Below are positions 1 through 8,444 of a stretch of DNA of 17,052 nt, piece after piece. How positions within the stretch are numbered: the stretch's first letter is position 1; every line of letters begins with the position of its first letter. The notes under the pieces are model-generated. The model saw only the letters and a program-made list of their open reading frames with translations, was not told the DNA's origin and did no database searches. Origin of the DNA: Gracilaria caudata (Eukaryota; Rhodophyta; Florideophyceae; Gracilariales; Gracilariaceae); NCBI GenBank assembly GCA_030374735.1, contig JASCIV010000545.1, positions 1 through 17,052 on the forward strand, in the 5' to 3' direction. A program made the position numbers and the translations under genes.

Positions 1-27
1 AAATGACTAAATATGACTTGAGTCCCT

Positions 28-43
28 TTAGTTAGTTAGTTAG
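28..43. repeat. (TTAG)4 microsatellite
   Basis: Four perfect copies of the tetramer TTAG run in a row, followed by TTAA. It is a simple short tandem repeat. It is too short and lacks the extra G residues to be called telomeric. Confidence 0.7.
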
Positions 44-853
44 TTAACTGGGCTTTTTACCGATAGTTAGTCAGTCACATGTACGGGCCTGAGAATCGAT
101 CTCCGGTTCCACCTCATGCATCATACATCATGATGATCGGCAGGAACAATGGGAGGTTTGCAACTTATTGGCACTTTTCTTTTTTGAGTATAGCCTTTAC
201 TGCAACGGTCGGAGCTCTTGGGAAAATGTCTTGCGCACATCATGTGCTCATGAAGAGCTCCTGCAGGGACCGGCATGATGCGATAGGTTGTCCCACCGTC
301 GTCAATCTTCCGGCCGAAAGTGCCAAATTTCTATTATGAACGTTCATGAGTCCAGAATCATGACAATCATGCCGGAACAGAGGCGTAAAGGTTACTGCGG
401 CAGTACTACTGCGTGATGAAGGGCTAATGATACCCTTATCCACGTTGGTACAGCGCTTACAATCTCGTAGACAAGGGGCCAAGCACAACGAACAAGCTAC
501 GAACGGTACTTCTCCATTGGTACTTTTCCCGCGCGCTCAAAATCTGAAAACCCCATCTTGCCGATGCGTGATGGACGTGAGGTGATTGGTTTAGGTTGCA
601 TCGCCAAGGTAAAGAAACCGTAGTATGACCAATATACGACCTGATGCTGTGTGCTCTGTTCATCGACGAGATATTGATAACGAACATAACAGCACAGACG
701 GTAATGCTTGGGGATTTGGTTCTTTTTGTACTACAGATTTCTGATTGATAGCGAGAGATACTATCGCGCGTGCGGTCCAATGAACGATTGCTTGTTATGG
801 ACGCTGAGGAAGAGAAGTATCGGGGAGAAGTGCGTTTTGGTGTCGACAATGAG
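44..853. other. Non-coding upstream region, no supported gene
   Basis: I see no gene that I can support here. The longest open frame (minus strand, 457-912, 151 codons) has no recognisable motif, is rich in Ser and Arg, and runs across the TATA box of the downstream gene, so I treat it as chance. No tRNA-like T-loop or other RNA signature was found. Confidence 0.5.
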
Positions 854-860
854 TATAAAA
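854..860 (+). promoter_or_regulatory. TATA box of the YcnI-like gene
   Basis: A perfect TATAAAA lies 115 bases upstream of the ATG at 969. With transcription starting about 25-30 bases downstream, this gives a 5' leader of roughly 85 bases. The spacing is close to that of the TATA box before the Hsp20 gene in this window (130 bases to its ATG), which supports it as a real core promoter. Confidence 0.6.
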
Positions 861-968
861 CGAGCATGTTAATGCGACCGACGCTTGATCGATCACAGTG
901 AATTGTGAGCATTATCTACACATACACACAAGCCGCTGCACAATATCTACTGTGCTTCCTCGTCAACA

Positions 969-1463
969 ATGGTGTGCTCTAAGCTTGTAGTGTTTCAATT
1001 CGCGGTGCTGTTCGCAGCAGTATTCGCTCACGTGAAGATCACTCCCGCAGAAATTCCGGCCGGAAAGTCATCCATCATCCAACTTCGAGTGTCCCATGAC
1101 TGCGGGGATGACACAATCGGCACCTCGAACTTCACGGTCGTGATTCCGGTGAAGATGAGGGTGACTGTGGAACAGGACACCACGTGGAGAATTTTGATCA
1201 ATAAGAACCCTGAGGACGATGAACACGTTACTTCTATTACATATCTCGGATTCTTGCCGGATGGATTCTACAAGTTGTTCGGAGTGCGCATTAAGGTGCC
1301 GGAGGAGCTGGCGGGAACTCAATTGCACTTCCCGAGCTATCAGGACTGTCACAACCAGGGCACTTCCCTTGCCTGGGATATGCTTCCCGACGGAAACGGC
1401 ACGAAGCTGAGGTATCCTGCCCCGTACGTGAATGTGACCGCCGGTGAGAGCACTGGACACTAG
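969..1463 (+). CDS. Secreted YcnI/DUF1775-type copper-binding protein
   Basis: The 164-residue product resembles the YcnI (DUF1775) family, known mainly from bacteria, where Bacillus subtilis YcnI binds Cu(II) through a mono-histidine brace. Residues 1-20 form a clean signal peptide (hydrophobic stretch LVVFQFAVLFAAVFA). Predicted cleavage after A20 leaves H21 as the new N-terminus (HVKITPAEIPAG), exactly where the family has its copper-binding histidine. Other family marks are LRVSHDCGDD (39-48), the LPDGFYKLFG segment (96-105), FPSYQDC (121-127), a tryptophan at 136 in the position of the copper-site Trp, and YPAPYVNVT (149-157). C45 and C127 may form a disulfide. The HDC arrangement resembles proteobacterial members more than the Glu-containing Bacillus form; D44 aligns with the usual Glu ligand. 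The protein ends shortly after the domain, with no membrane anchor. Likely role (inference): copper handling outside the plasma membrane or in the secretory route. The start is the first ATG after the TATA box. Confidence 0.85.
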   Translation: MVCSKLVVFQFAVLFAAVFAHVKITPAEIPAGKSSIIQLRVSHDCGDDTIGTSNFTVVIPVKMRVTVEQDTTWRILINKNPEDDEHVTSITYLGFLPDGFYKLFGVRIKVPEELAGTQLHFPSYQDCHNQGTSLAWDMLPDGNGTKLRYPAPYVNVTAGESTGH

Positions 1464-1481
1464 TCTTTGATGATGCATAGC

Positions 1482-1546
1482 TTCGTACCTTCGTACCTTC
1501 TGGTACCTTGAAGTACCCTCGTAGCTGTAGCGTTCTACCTTCGTAC
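1482..1546 (+). repeat. Imperfect TTCGTACC tandem array in the 3' flank
   Basis: Starting 19 bases after the stop codon of the YcnI-like gene, units of the form TTCGTACC, TTCGTACC, TTCTGGTACC and TTGAAGTACC follow each other and end in GTAGCGTTCTACC TTCGTAC. The same words recur in other gaps between genes in this window (see the dispersed repeat finding). It probably lies in the 3' untranslated region. Confidence 0.6.
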
Positions 1547-2759
1547 ATAATTCTATCATCGTAGTCCATGGATACGAGATAAAGAAGTCTCGCCCAAAGC
1601 GACTGTGGCCTTGAACACGAAAGAGAGGTGGACACGTATGGCGGGGATTTTTGCCGGAAGCGATGACGCGGGATATCATCATGATGTCATGAAGCCAGCG
1701 CGGGGAGGACAGTCAGGCGCCAGTTGGGCGGAGGCACAGGTGCAGTTCTATTTTGATAGATCGCGTGCATACGTGTCCAGCACATGGGATCATACATGAG
1801 TAAGGGCGCATTACAGCAACCATCTGCGTGATCGCAGCATTACGTTTTTAGAGCAACAGAGCCGGAGATGCGGTTTACAGCGCAGTTTTGGCGCGCGAGA
1901 GAACGAGCGTGTCACGCTGTATACTATCAAAGCGACGGCGTGTGAGCCACAGCTTTTGGCGCCAAGATACAAAAAAAGTTTGTGAGCGCAGCAGCTCGCC
2001 GCGTGGCGTCTCCATCTCGTCTGTCTATCTGCGGTACCCTTGTACCTTCGTATCATCTTCGCAGTAAGTTCACACTCTAGAACACGCTTGGCTGCTCGGA
2101 TCAGCGGCTGGCAGAGAGACAAATGCACTAGATCATGCAGAATACGATACTCTTCATGTCCTCAAAAAGCGCGCCTCCCTAGAGCGCTAGCCTCGCGCGT
2201 TGTGAGCTAGGGTTTAGCGTCGAGGCGAAGCGCAAAGCCAAAAAAAACAAAAACGAAACACAAAATCAACACCAGCGCAGCCTGCGCGAGCGTTGGTCAT
2301 TCGCCGCGTCGTCTCATACCATACCCGCGCGTCGGACGCTCTCTTTCATACGCGCTCTCAATTCGCGCTTCCGCGCGCCGCTGTCGTTCGACGTCGATTC
2401 GTGCAAAGCGCGCCACGCGTGCCACCGTTCAAATCCTTCCCCTCGTATTATCCGTTCCGCTCATCCACGACACCAAATCCGGCGGCATGCCCGCGTCGCC
2501 GCGCCGCCGTTACGCTTTCCACGCTTCACATATCATAACGCGCTGGCTTTCATCCCAGCGCTCCTCGCCCCTTGCAGCGCCTGATCCGTGTCCCCTGCGT
2601 TCATCCGCCCCTTTTTTCGCTTCGCTCTCATCAGCTTTCTCATAAAACTCAACTTTTGCGTCTTCTCTTTCTCTTGTCTAGTCAACCTCAGTCTCTTCGC
2701 ATCCTGCTCAGCCTCGTCTCATCCTCATCCTCAGTCTCTTCCTTCCAACCAGTCACACC
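1547..2759. other. Gap and 5' leader of the Argonaute gene
   Basis: No gene is supported. The stretch holds a second copy of the dispersed repeat words (TACCCTTGTA at 2035-2044 overlapping GTACCTTCGTA at 2042-2052), an A-rich tract near 2238-2270, and, from about 2590 to the ATG at 2760, a strongly pyrimidine-rich run of CTC/TTC words that is typical of a 5' leader. I see no TATA box near the Argonaute gene, so its promoter is likely TATA-less. Open frames inside 2572-2973 are low-complexity or overlap the Argonaute reading frame. The segment 1605-1799 is open but unrecognised. Confidence 0.5.
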
Positions 2760-5516
2760 ATGTCGTACGGAGGACGCGCTGCCTTCCCCCGCTCCGATCG
2801 CTCCGACCAGCCGTCCGCCCCCCCGCTCCCCCGTCCAACCCAGGCCGAAGTTCTTCGCGATCTTCGTGCCATCGGAGCCACCACCAGAGATGGTCGTTTC
2901 GGTAAGGAAGGTCGTGTCGTCGACGTCAAAGTCAACTGCTTCCCAGTTGACATATCAGATCTCGCCCAGCTAGTCACCCACTACGACGTCGTCTTCGAGC
3001 AGATCGAAGACGAGCCTGCCTCTGGCGGCCGCGGCGGTCGCGGCGGTCGCGGTCGCGGTCGCGGCCGTGGCCGCGGTCGTGGAAGGGGCGATCGCGCCGG
3101 CGCTCAGCCCGAGCGATTGCTTCCTATCGGTATTGCCACCAAGTTGGTGCGCAGCATCGAAACTGATTACGCCTTCGACTTCGGCAATTCAAAGATTGCC
3201 CATGATGGTCGAAAGAACGCCTACACCGTCTTTCATCCTAACTGGGATGGCGGTCGTAAGCAGTTCCAGGCCCAGTGGGAGGGTAAGAGGTACAAAGTCA
3301 CCTTCACCATTGCCAATCAGGTCAACATGGCTGAGCTTTCCCAGTTCATCAATAAGACTGTTACTAATGTCCCGCAGGAAGCCATTACCGTTTTGGACAT
3401 CGCCTTGCGCACCTGTCCGCTCCGTGAGTGGGTATACACCGGTAAGACCTTTGCTGTTCAGCCACCAACCGCTGACACTCAAAACCGTATTGGCAGTGGT
3501 TGCGAGGCCTGGGTCTGTTACTACCAGTCCTTTCGTCCCAAGGATAACGGTGTGTTCTTGTCGTTTGACGTCAACTACAGCGCATTCTACACTTCGCAAA
3601 CTGTGTATGATTTTGCCATCGAGATTCTTTCTTCAGATACCCCGTTGCAGACCCCGTTGGACAGACAGAAGATTGCTCAACTGGAGAATGAGCTACGTGG
3701 AGTGAAAGTTGAACAGCTGTACATCCAGGAGTCTGAACGCAAACCTCATGTGGTCAAGAGGCTCACTCTGCAGCCCGCCTCGACCTTGGAATTCGATTCA
3801 CAGTCCAATCGTGTGTCTGTTGCGCAGCATTTTGCAGAACTTGGCAGAGCCTTGGATCATCCAGATTTGCCCTGCATTGATATCTCAGCCGGGAGGAGCC
3901 ACACCTACATTCCTTTGGAACTAGCTCGTATCCTCCCAGGCCAGCGTAGGCGTGCAATGCTCAATCGAGAGATGAAGGAACGCATGGCTCACATGGCCGC
4001 TCAAGCTCCCCTATCTCGCATGGGCAAAATCGCAGACATCCTCCAAGATGTCAACGCATCTACGCAAGAGTATCTCAGTACCTTTGGCGTCAAGGTCAAC
4101 ATGAACAAGTTATCGGTTCGGGCAAGAATCTTAGACCCACCAAAGATTGTTCTCGGTCAAGACGTCGCACTTGATCTTTCTGCCAATGCTGAGAATGAGT
4201 ACTCGTGGAGCATGAAAGATCGGCAGGTATTCCAGACTGGAGAGCCGTTGCACTCATGGGGTGTCCTCGTGTTAGCCGATGTGCAGCGCGCCGACGTGAA
4301 GCGATTCACGTACGCCGTGATGCATGTACTCCGTGGGTATGGAATGGAAGTGAAGGAACCAAGGTTCAAATATAGCCACACCCCGTTGCTGGTGAAGGAC
4401 ATGATTGCTTTGAAGCAAGAAGTAGATAATGACGCCACCACGGCAGGCACCTGCCAGCTCATCATGGTAATCAAGGAGACGACTGCGACCCGCGACTACA
4501 ACAAGATTAAGAATGTGAGCGATACATACCTTGGAATACCGTCCCAGTGTGTGGTCTCGAGTCAAGTGAGACAGCCAACATTGCTGTACTGTCTCAATTT
4601 GTGCATGAAGATCAATGCAAAGCTCGGAGGTGTCACTGCGCGAATTCCCGGAGACAATTTTGCATGCCTCGGTGATCGCTTTATGGTGGTAGGCGCAACT
4701 GTGTCTCATCCATCTAACATGGAACAGACGGGCGAAGCCCCGTCAGTTGCATCGATGGTTGGAAGCTTGGACAAAAGGTGCGGACGATACGGAGGTGCCA
4801 TCAAGCTGCAAGCGCCCACAGCGGAAGGCATTCAAGACTTTGGTGACTTGTTCACCTCCATTCTAACTCTCTTCCACTCCCATGAAAAGTTCCTTCCAGA
4901 AAACATTCTGATTTATAGAAATGGAGTCGCTGACGGTCAGTTTGCTCGAGTACTGAAGGTAGAACTCGACGAAGCCCGACAAGCGGCGATCACTTTCGGG
5001 CGACAGCGAAACGTGCCGGATTATGAGCCAAAGATTACATTCATTGTAATGCAGCGTGGGCATCATATGCGCTTCTTCCCAATGGATGACGGACCGCAGG
5101 ACCTCTCAAACAACTGCGTCCCCGGAACGGTTATTGACACCGACGTAACGCATCCTCAGCATTATGACTTCTACCTTATCAGTCATAATGGTATCCAGGG
5201 CACGTCACGACCTATGCGATACACCGTGTTGAAGGATGAAATTGGGTTTGAACCTGATGATATTCAGGGGCTCACTTACCGTCTTTGTTACCTTTTCACC
5301 AGGAGTTCCCGTAGTGTCTCCATGGTTCCTGCTGTATACTATGCGGACTTACTAGCAGTACGGGGAAGGGCATTCCTCGCCGCCCGCAGCTCCGCGCGTC
5401 TTGAGATAATTCCAGGCCAGCCTTCTGTTCCAAGCGACGATCCACTTCCAGCTCAGTTTTCTTCAGGTACTCCTGCACTCCATCACGACTTGCAGATGCG
5501 CTTCTTCTACGTGTAG
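2760..5516 (+). CDS. AGO: Argonaute protein with degenerate slicer site
   Basis: The 918-residue product is a complete eukaryotic AGO-clade Argonaute, the protein that holds a small RNA guide and recognises targets in RNA silencing. Domain order: short Pro-rich start, N domain (about 25-215) carrying an RG tract at 89-110, linker L1, PAZ (about 280-395), L2, MID (about 540-635) and PIWI (about 640-918), ending in the usual aromatic tail (RFFYV). The MID pocket for the guide 5' phosphate is intact: Y580, K584, Q596, K617 and K621 match Y529, K533, Q545, K566 and K570 of human AGO2. The cleavage tetrad is not: the first Asp (GADVTHP) is T647 (GATVSHP), the Glu is kept as E689, the second Asp (YRDGV) is N721 (YRNGV), and the His (YYAH) is D863 (YYAD). 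H-to-D is tolerated in some plant AGOs, but loss of both Asp residues should abolish slicing. The start ATG has A at -3. The frame is unbroken, so this is not a pseudogene by reading frame. Confidence 0.95.
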   Translation: MSYGGRAAFPRSDRSDQPSAPPLPRPTQAEVLRDLRAIGATTRDGRFGKEGRVVDVKVNCFPVDISDLAQLVTHYDVVFEQIEDEPASGGRGGRGGRGRGRGRGRGRGRGDRAGAQPERLLPIGIATKLVRSIETDYAFDFGNSKIAHDGRKNAYTVFHPNWDGGRKQFQAQWEGKRYKVTFTIANQVNMAELSQFINKTVTNVPQEAITVLDIALRTCPLREWVYTGKTFAVQPPTADTQNRIGSGCEAWVCYYQSFRPKDNGVFLSFDVNYSAFYTSQTVYDFAIEILSSDTPLQTPLDRQKIAQLENELRGVKVEQLYIQESERKPHVVKRLTLQPASTLEFDSQSNRVSVAQHFAELGRALDHPDLPCIDISAGRSHTYIPLELARILPGQRRRAMLNREMKERMAHMAAQAPLSRMGKIADILQDVNASTQEYLSTFGVKVNMNKLSVRARILDPPKIVLGQDVALDLSANAENEYSWSMKDRQVFQTGEPLHSWGVLVLADVQRADVKRFTYAVMHVLRGYGMEVKEPRFKYSHTPLLVKDMIALKQEVDNDATTAGTCQLIMVIKETTATRDYNKIKNVSDTYLGIPSQCVVSSQVRQPTLLYCLNLCMKINAKLGGVTARIPGDNFACLGDRFMVVGATVSHPSNMEQTGEAPSVASMVGSLDKRCGRYGGAIKLQAPTAEGIQDFGDLFTSILTLFHSHEKFLPENILIYRNGVADGQFARVLKVELDEARQAAITFGRQRNVPDYEPKITFIVMQRGHHMRFFPMDDGPQDLSNNCVPGTVIDTDVTHPQHYDFYLISHNGIQGTSRPMRYTVLKDEIGFEPDDIQGLTYRLCYLFTRSSRSVSMVPAVYYADLLAVRGRAFLAARSSARLEIIPGQPSVPSDDPLPAQFSSGTPALHHDLQMRFFYV
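3024..3089 (+). repeat. GC-rich RG-coding repeat inside Argonaute
   Basis: This run of GGC/GGT and CGC/CGT codons encodes three GGR units followed by a string of RG dipeptides (residues 89-110). RG tracts are common in Argonaute and PIWI proteins as sites of arginine methylation and RNA contact, but they usually sit at the extreme N-terminus. Here the tract is inside the N domain. Confidence 0.85.
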
Positions 5517-6030
5517 ATACGCGTGCAGCAAACTTGCAAACTTGCATTCCGATAGTCGAACGAGAAATTTGACACGCTTCAAGGTCTGGTCGGGTATTAA
5601 TATTGTGCTTTCGCCCACCATCATCCTTTCCCTCTTAGAAGCGAAGGCATCTCTCTTCTCTCTCAATTATTTGTTGTCTATGGCGCTCACCGCCGACAAT
5701 AGAGTTGGCGGTTGAAGAATCAAAATCATGGTGTAACTACATAGAGTGTAAGTCTGTAGTGTGTCGCTTCCTTGGTGAACGTGATGTAGTTTCGACAGAC
5801 ACGAGTTCATAGACGTTACTCAGAGCACATATTATTATTCTTGCGCTTCAAAGCATGCGTATTCACATGATGGTTACACAGGGGAGTCGAGCGGCTGCGC
5901 GGAAGATGATAATGCATATCAAGCCTGTCCATGACCTGATTCACCCATGGCGCAAGGAAAGTTTTTTGTCCGTCCTGTGAACGACACGCAAGTGACTGAA
6001 CATTGTTTCAGCCTTTATTATAGGAGGTGA
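5517..6030. other. 3' flank of Argonaute, no gene seen
   Basis: No open frame here resembles a protein. No AATAAA is visible directly after the Argonaute stop. The only structure noted is the hairpin at 5689-5712. Confidence 0.5.
5689..5712 (+). other. GC-rich hairpin in the Argonaute 3' flank
   Basis: ACCGCCGAC and GTTGGCGGT can pair over nine positions (eight Watson-Crick pairs plus one G-T pair) around a six-base loop, AATAGA. It lies about 170 bases after the Argonaute stop codon. It could be a 3' UTR structure or part of transcript end formation; a chance hairpin cannot be excluded. Confidence 0.35.
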
Positions 6031-6679
6031 TGATTTGTTGTCACTAAAACACGTTCTCACTCCCGCCTTTCAGCTGTAACATGGTTAAATTTCTGTGTCG
6101 AGAACAAGCCTTGTACTCCCATGGTCCCCTACATCGTCTGGCATACTTGTCAAATTCTCATGTGTGTTCTGATGAAGAGCGTGCCAAATCCCTTCTCTTG
6201 CAACCACTGGTGCGAGTATTGTGCTCACCTGGAACCTCAATCCTGTGCTGTGGCCTTTGTGCTCAAAAAAAAGCAACCATAGTCTCGATACAGAGAACGT
6301 GCATGTGCACGACGTTATTCCAGGTGGCCCTGTGCCACTCCTGTGCCCATCGAATTTGGTACTCGCAAGAACAAGTTGTAACTGCTCTTTTCCAGGACAC
6401 CCCCCACTTGCCGCTCGCGCTGACGGCGCTGTTTGTTATCTGCTGATGCGTCGCCCGTATCTCAAGTGCGGTCATGCTCTACTCTCCTCATGTGACTATC
6501 CACCTTCCACTTGTGAGCAACCAGGTTCTCTTCTTGCTTCGAGTTCAGACACGCCTTGGAGGTATCCATCGTATTCTACCCACAATAAGGAGATCAGGAT
6601 CAGGATTGCAGAGTTAAAGTGTCATAAAATATGCACGCTTGTCGTAAAAAACGACATGATGCGAGGTCGTGATCACTGA
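6031..6679 (+). pseudogene. Possible decayed Cys/His-rich (NF-X1-like) zinc-finger fragment
   Basis: Two overlapping open frames are rich in cysteine and histidine in zinc-finger-like spacing. The first (about 6031-6279) contains KPC, HTCQ, CNHWCEYCAH and QSC. The second (to 6679) contains CNC, PGHPP, RPYLKCGHALLSSC and a nearby STC. They are joined by a +1 shift at a run of eight A residues (6265-6272), so one indel in that run would make a single frame. The patterns recall NF-X1-type fingers, which alternate Cys pairs with CGH words, but the match is loose, several expected Cys are missing, and there is no helicase or other domain. A TTTCAG just before 6074 could be an intron acceptor. It runs tail to tail with the reductase gene on the other strand. 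It could also be chance Cys richness from TGT/TGC-rich DNA. Confidence 0.25.
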
Positions 6680-8199
6680 GACTCCAATACATTTCGAGTG
6701 GGAGGAACAGCGACTTGCAACATATCTTGAATCGTTTCTAGCTTTAGGCGACCACCATTTCTACCATGAAGTGGAGCTCGTCCCCTTTCCAAGACGTCAA
6801 TATTCTCCCATCCTTCCCATGTAACATAATCAACACGTTGAGAATCAAGTACGCTGGCTATACCAGGCCGATGAGAATCTGACGGTGTAGGTTCTGGAAG
6901 GGCGCTGATGACAGTTTCAGCGTCCCACTTATTGTCACCGATGATTCCTGAGGCCTTCCCATGTGCCCACCCTACTCTGTATCCCGGGCCTTGTCCGGCA
7001 ACATATCCTAGACTGAGAAAGACAACACCGAAATGATGCTCAAGGTAGTCATGCAAATCAGAGTGTGCGGCTTGGACCAAGTTATTCGGTTGATTCCGTT
7101 TTAATCGAACTTTAACATGATCTTCAACGGTATCAAACGAATCAACTGATTTCAGAAATTCGAGACGCAAAATATTACTGCCGTTGATCTCATGACGATG
7201 CAGCTCGGCAGACTTGATGTCGACCGTGTTTTGCACCAAAATCTTTAACATAGATTTCTTCGCTCTGGAAAGTTGAGGTGAATTGAGGTCAGTTTGCAAA
7301 AGAGAATGATCGCAAGCTGTAACGATAGTCGGGATTTTGGTGACGATTTCTCGTAAAGCTGGGGTAGTCCATGAAGCACCCACAGCACTCTTTCGACCGA
7401 ATATTGACACCGATTTGACAGAAGACTGTGAAAGAAACTGAAGAGCAGATTGCGAAATGTCCGTATGATGCAAATCTTGCACTGGACGGAGCAAAAGGCG
7501 GGCAATATCTATTGCAACATTACCTACACCAATCACAGCCACATGCTCAGCTGACTCCAAGTCGCGTTCAATGCGAGTCGAAAGCGAGCTCGAAAGCGAT
7601 TTATCACACACATAAGGATGAGCATTCATCCAAAACGCAAAATCCTGTGCACCATAAACGAATCGAGACGGAATACAAACATCAGAAAGACTTCTCGGGC
7701 GAGCCGCACCGGTGGCGTAAATGCTAAAATCGTACAGCTCATGCAGTCGTTTTGGCGTGATCAGTTGACGTTCACCCACTCGAACGTTGCCAAAGAAGTT
7801 AACTCTGTGTCGATTTGAGCGAATGAACGACGAAAACAGGTTGATCACATTCTTGGTGGCCGGATGATCGGGCGAGACGCCGTAGCGGACGAGACCAAAT
7901 GGCACGGGGAGGGCCTCGATTAGATCGACGGTGCATGACGGAAAGCGTTTCAGAAGCGACTGTGTGGCATAGATGCCTGCAGGTCCGGCTCCGATTACCG
8001 CCGCGCGCATGTGGGCAACTATCTTAACTGGCTTAGACTCAACTCGTAGCTGAACCTTTCTCACGGAATGAGGAGAGAGAGCTGATTTGGCACACTGTAC
8101 GCTTCGTGCGTGTACAGTCATGTTTCGTGGCAAGGCCACGTGTTGCGCGCCTTTGTGGCCTTTTGATTGGATGTTTAATTTGCATAGCAAGCGAATCAT
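6673..8199 (-). CDS. FDXR: Mitochondrial NADPH:adrenodoxin (ferredoxin) reductase
   Basis: The 508-residue flavoprotein passes electrons from NADPH through FAD to a mitochondrial [2Fe-2S] ferredoxin, feeding iron-sulfur cluster assembly and heme A synthesis. Visible motifs: FAD-binding VIGAGPAG (68-75), PFGLVRYGVSPDHP (100-113), typical of the family, NADP-binding VIGVGNVAIDIAR (222-234), GRK (268-270) in place of the usual GRR, GW (410-411) of the C-terminal FAD contact, and a C-terminal WENID...RGRAPLHGRNG block like the family's tail. Residues 1-63 are basic and Ser/Arg-rich with almost no acidic residues, fitting a mitochondrial presequence. ATGs at 8199, 8121 and 8010 are possible starts; the first two keep a presequence. 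A heat-shock element lies only 19 bases before the first ATG and a reverse CCAAT lies at 8166-8170, so the 8121 start deserves thought. Oddity: only 10 residues separate GY (398-399) from GW, where I recall about 34 in the human enzyme. Confidence 0.9.
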   Translation of the reverse strand: MIRLLCKLNIQSKGHKGAQHVALPRNMTVHARSVQCAKSALSPHSVRKVQLRVESKPVKIVAHMRAAVIGAGPAGIYATQSLLKRFPSCTVDLIEALPVPFGLVRYGVSPDHPATKNVINLFSSFIRSNRHRVNFFGNVRVGERQLITPKRLHELYDFSIYATGAARPRSLSDVCIPSRFVYGAQDFAFWMNAHPYVCDKSLSSSLSTRIERDLESAEHVAVIGVGNVAIDIARLLLRPVQDLHHTDISQSALQFLSQSSVKSVSIFGRKSAVGASWTTPALREIVTKIPTIVTACDHSLLQTDLNSPQLSRAKKSMLKILVQNTVDIKSAELHRHEINGSNILRLEFLKSVDSFDTVEDHVKVRLKRNQPNNLVQAAHSDLHDYLEHHFGVVFLSLGYVAGQGPGYRVGWAHGKASGIIGDNKWDAETVISALPEPTPSDSHRPGIASVLDSQRVDYVTWEGWENIDVLERGRAPLHGRNGGRLKLETIQDMLQVAVPPTRNVLESQ

Positions 8200-8217
8200 A
8201 CGCTAGCAAGTGGTTGC

Positions 8218-8235
8218 TTCGGGAAGTTTCGCGAA
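8218..8235 (+). promoter_or_regulatory. Perfect four-unit heat-shock element
   Basis: TTCggGAAgtTTCgcGAA contains four exactly spaced, alternating units of the heat-shock factor site (nGAAn/nTTCn every five bases). A weaker two-unit site, GAAgaTTC, lies at 8327-8334. Both are upstream of the TATA box of the Hsp20 gene, which is the expected target. The element also sits right before the divergent reductase gene and could act on both. Confidence 0.8.
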
Positions 8236-8436
8236 GTTTGTGTGAACATCATGTCATCTGTCAATGGCAACCTCCGCGCCCATCGCCATTCCCGGGCTTT
8301 CCAGCGTCTTCGCCTTTGTTTCTTTCGAAGATTCTACATTCCGCCAGAACCACACTTCGGACGTCCATCACGATTTACGCCACCCTCACTCGCACAACAG
8401 GAGTAGTTTACCGCCTGAGTCGCCGTCGCCGCCGTC

Positions 8437-8444
8437 TATAAAAG
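8437..8444 (+). promoter_or_regulatory. TATA box of the Hsp20 gene
   Basis: TATAAAAG lies 130 bases before the ATG at 8567, giving an expected 5' leader of about 95 bases. Its position argues against the earlier in-frame ATG at 8264 as the main start, because that ATG would lie upstream of this promoter. Confidence 0.75.

Noticed and set aside
28..43. TTAG repeats as a telomere remnant
   Set aside because: Only four units and no G-run; a simple microsatellite explains it.
457..912. Minus-strand 151-codon open frame upstream of the YcnI-like gene
   Set aside because: No motif or domain is recognisable, composition is Ser/Arg-rich as expected from non-coding DNA, and it overlaps the TATA box and leader of the plus-strand gene.
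1068..1682. Minus-strand 204-codon open frame
   Set aside because: It is the antisense shadow of the YcnI-like gene and shows no protein features of its own.
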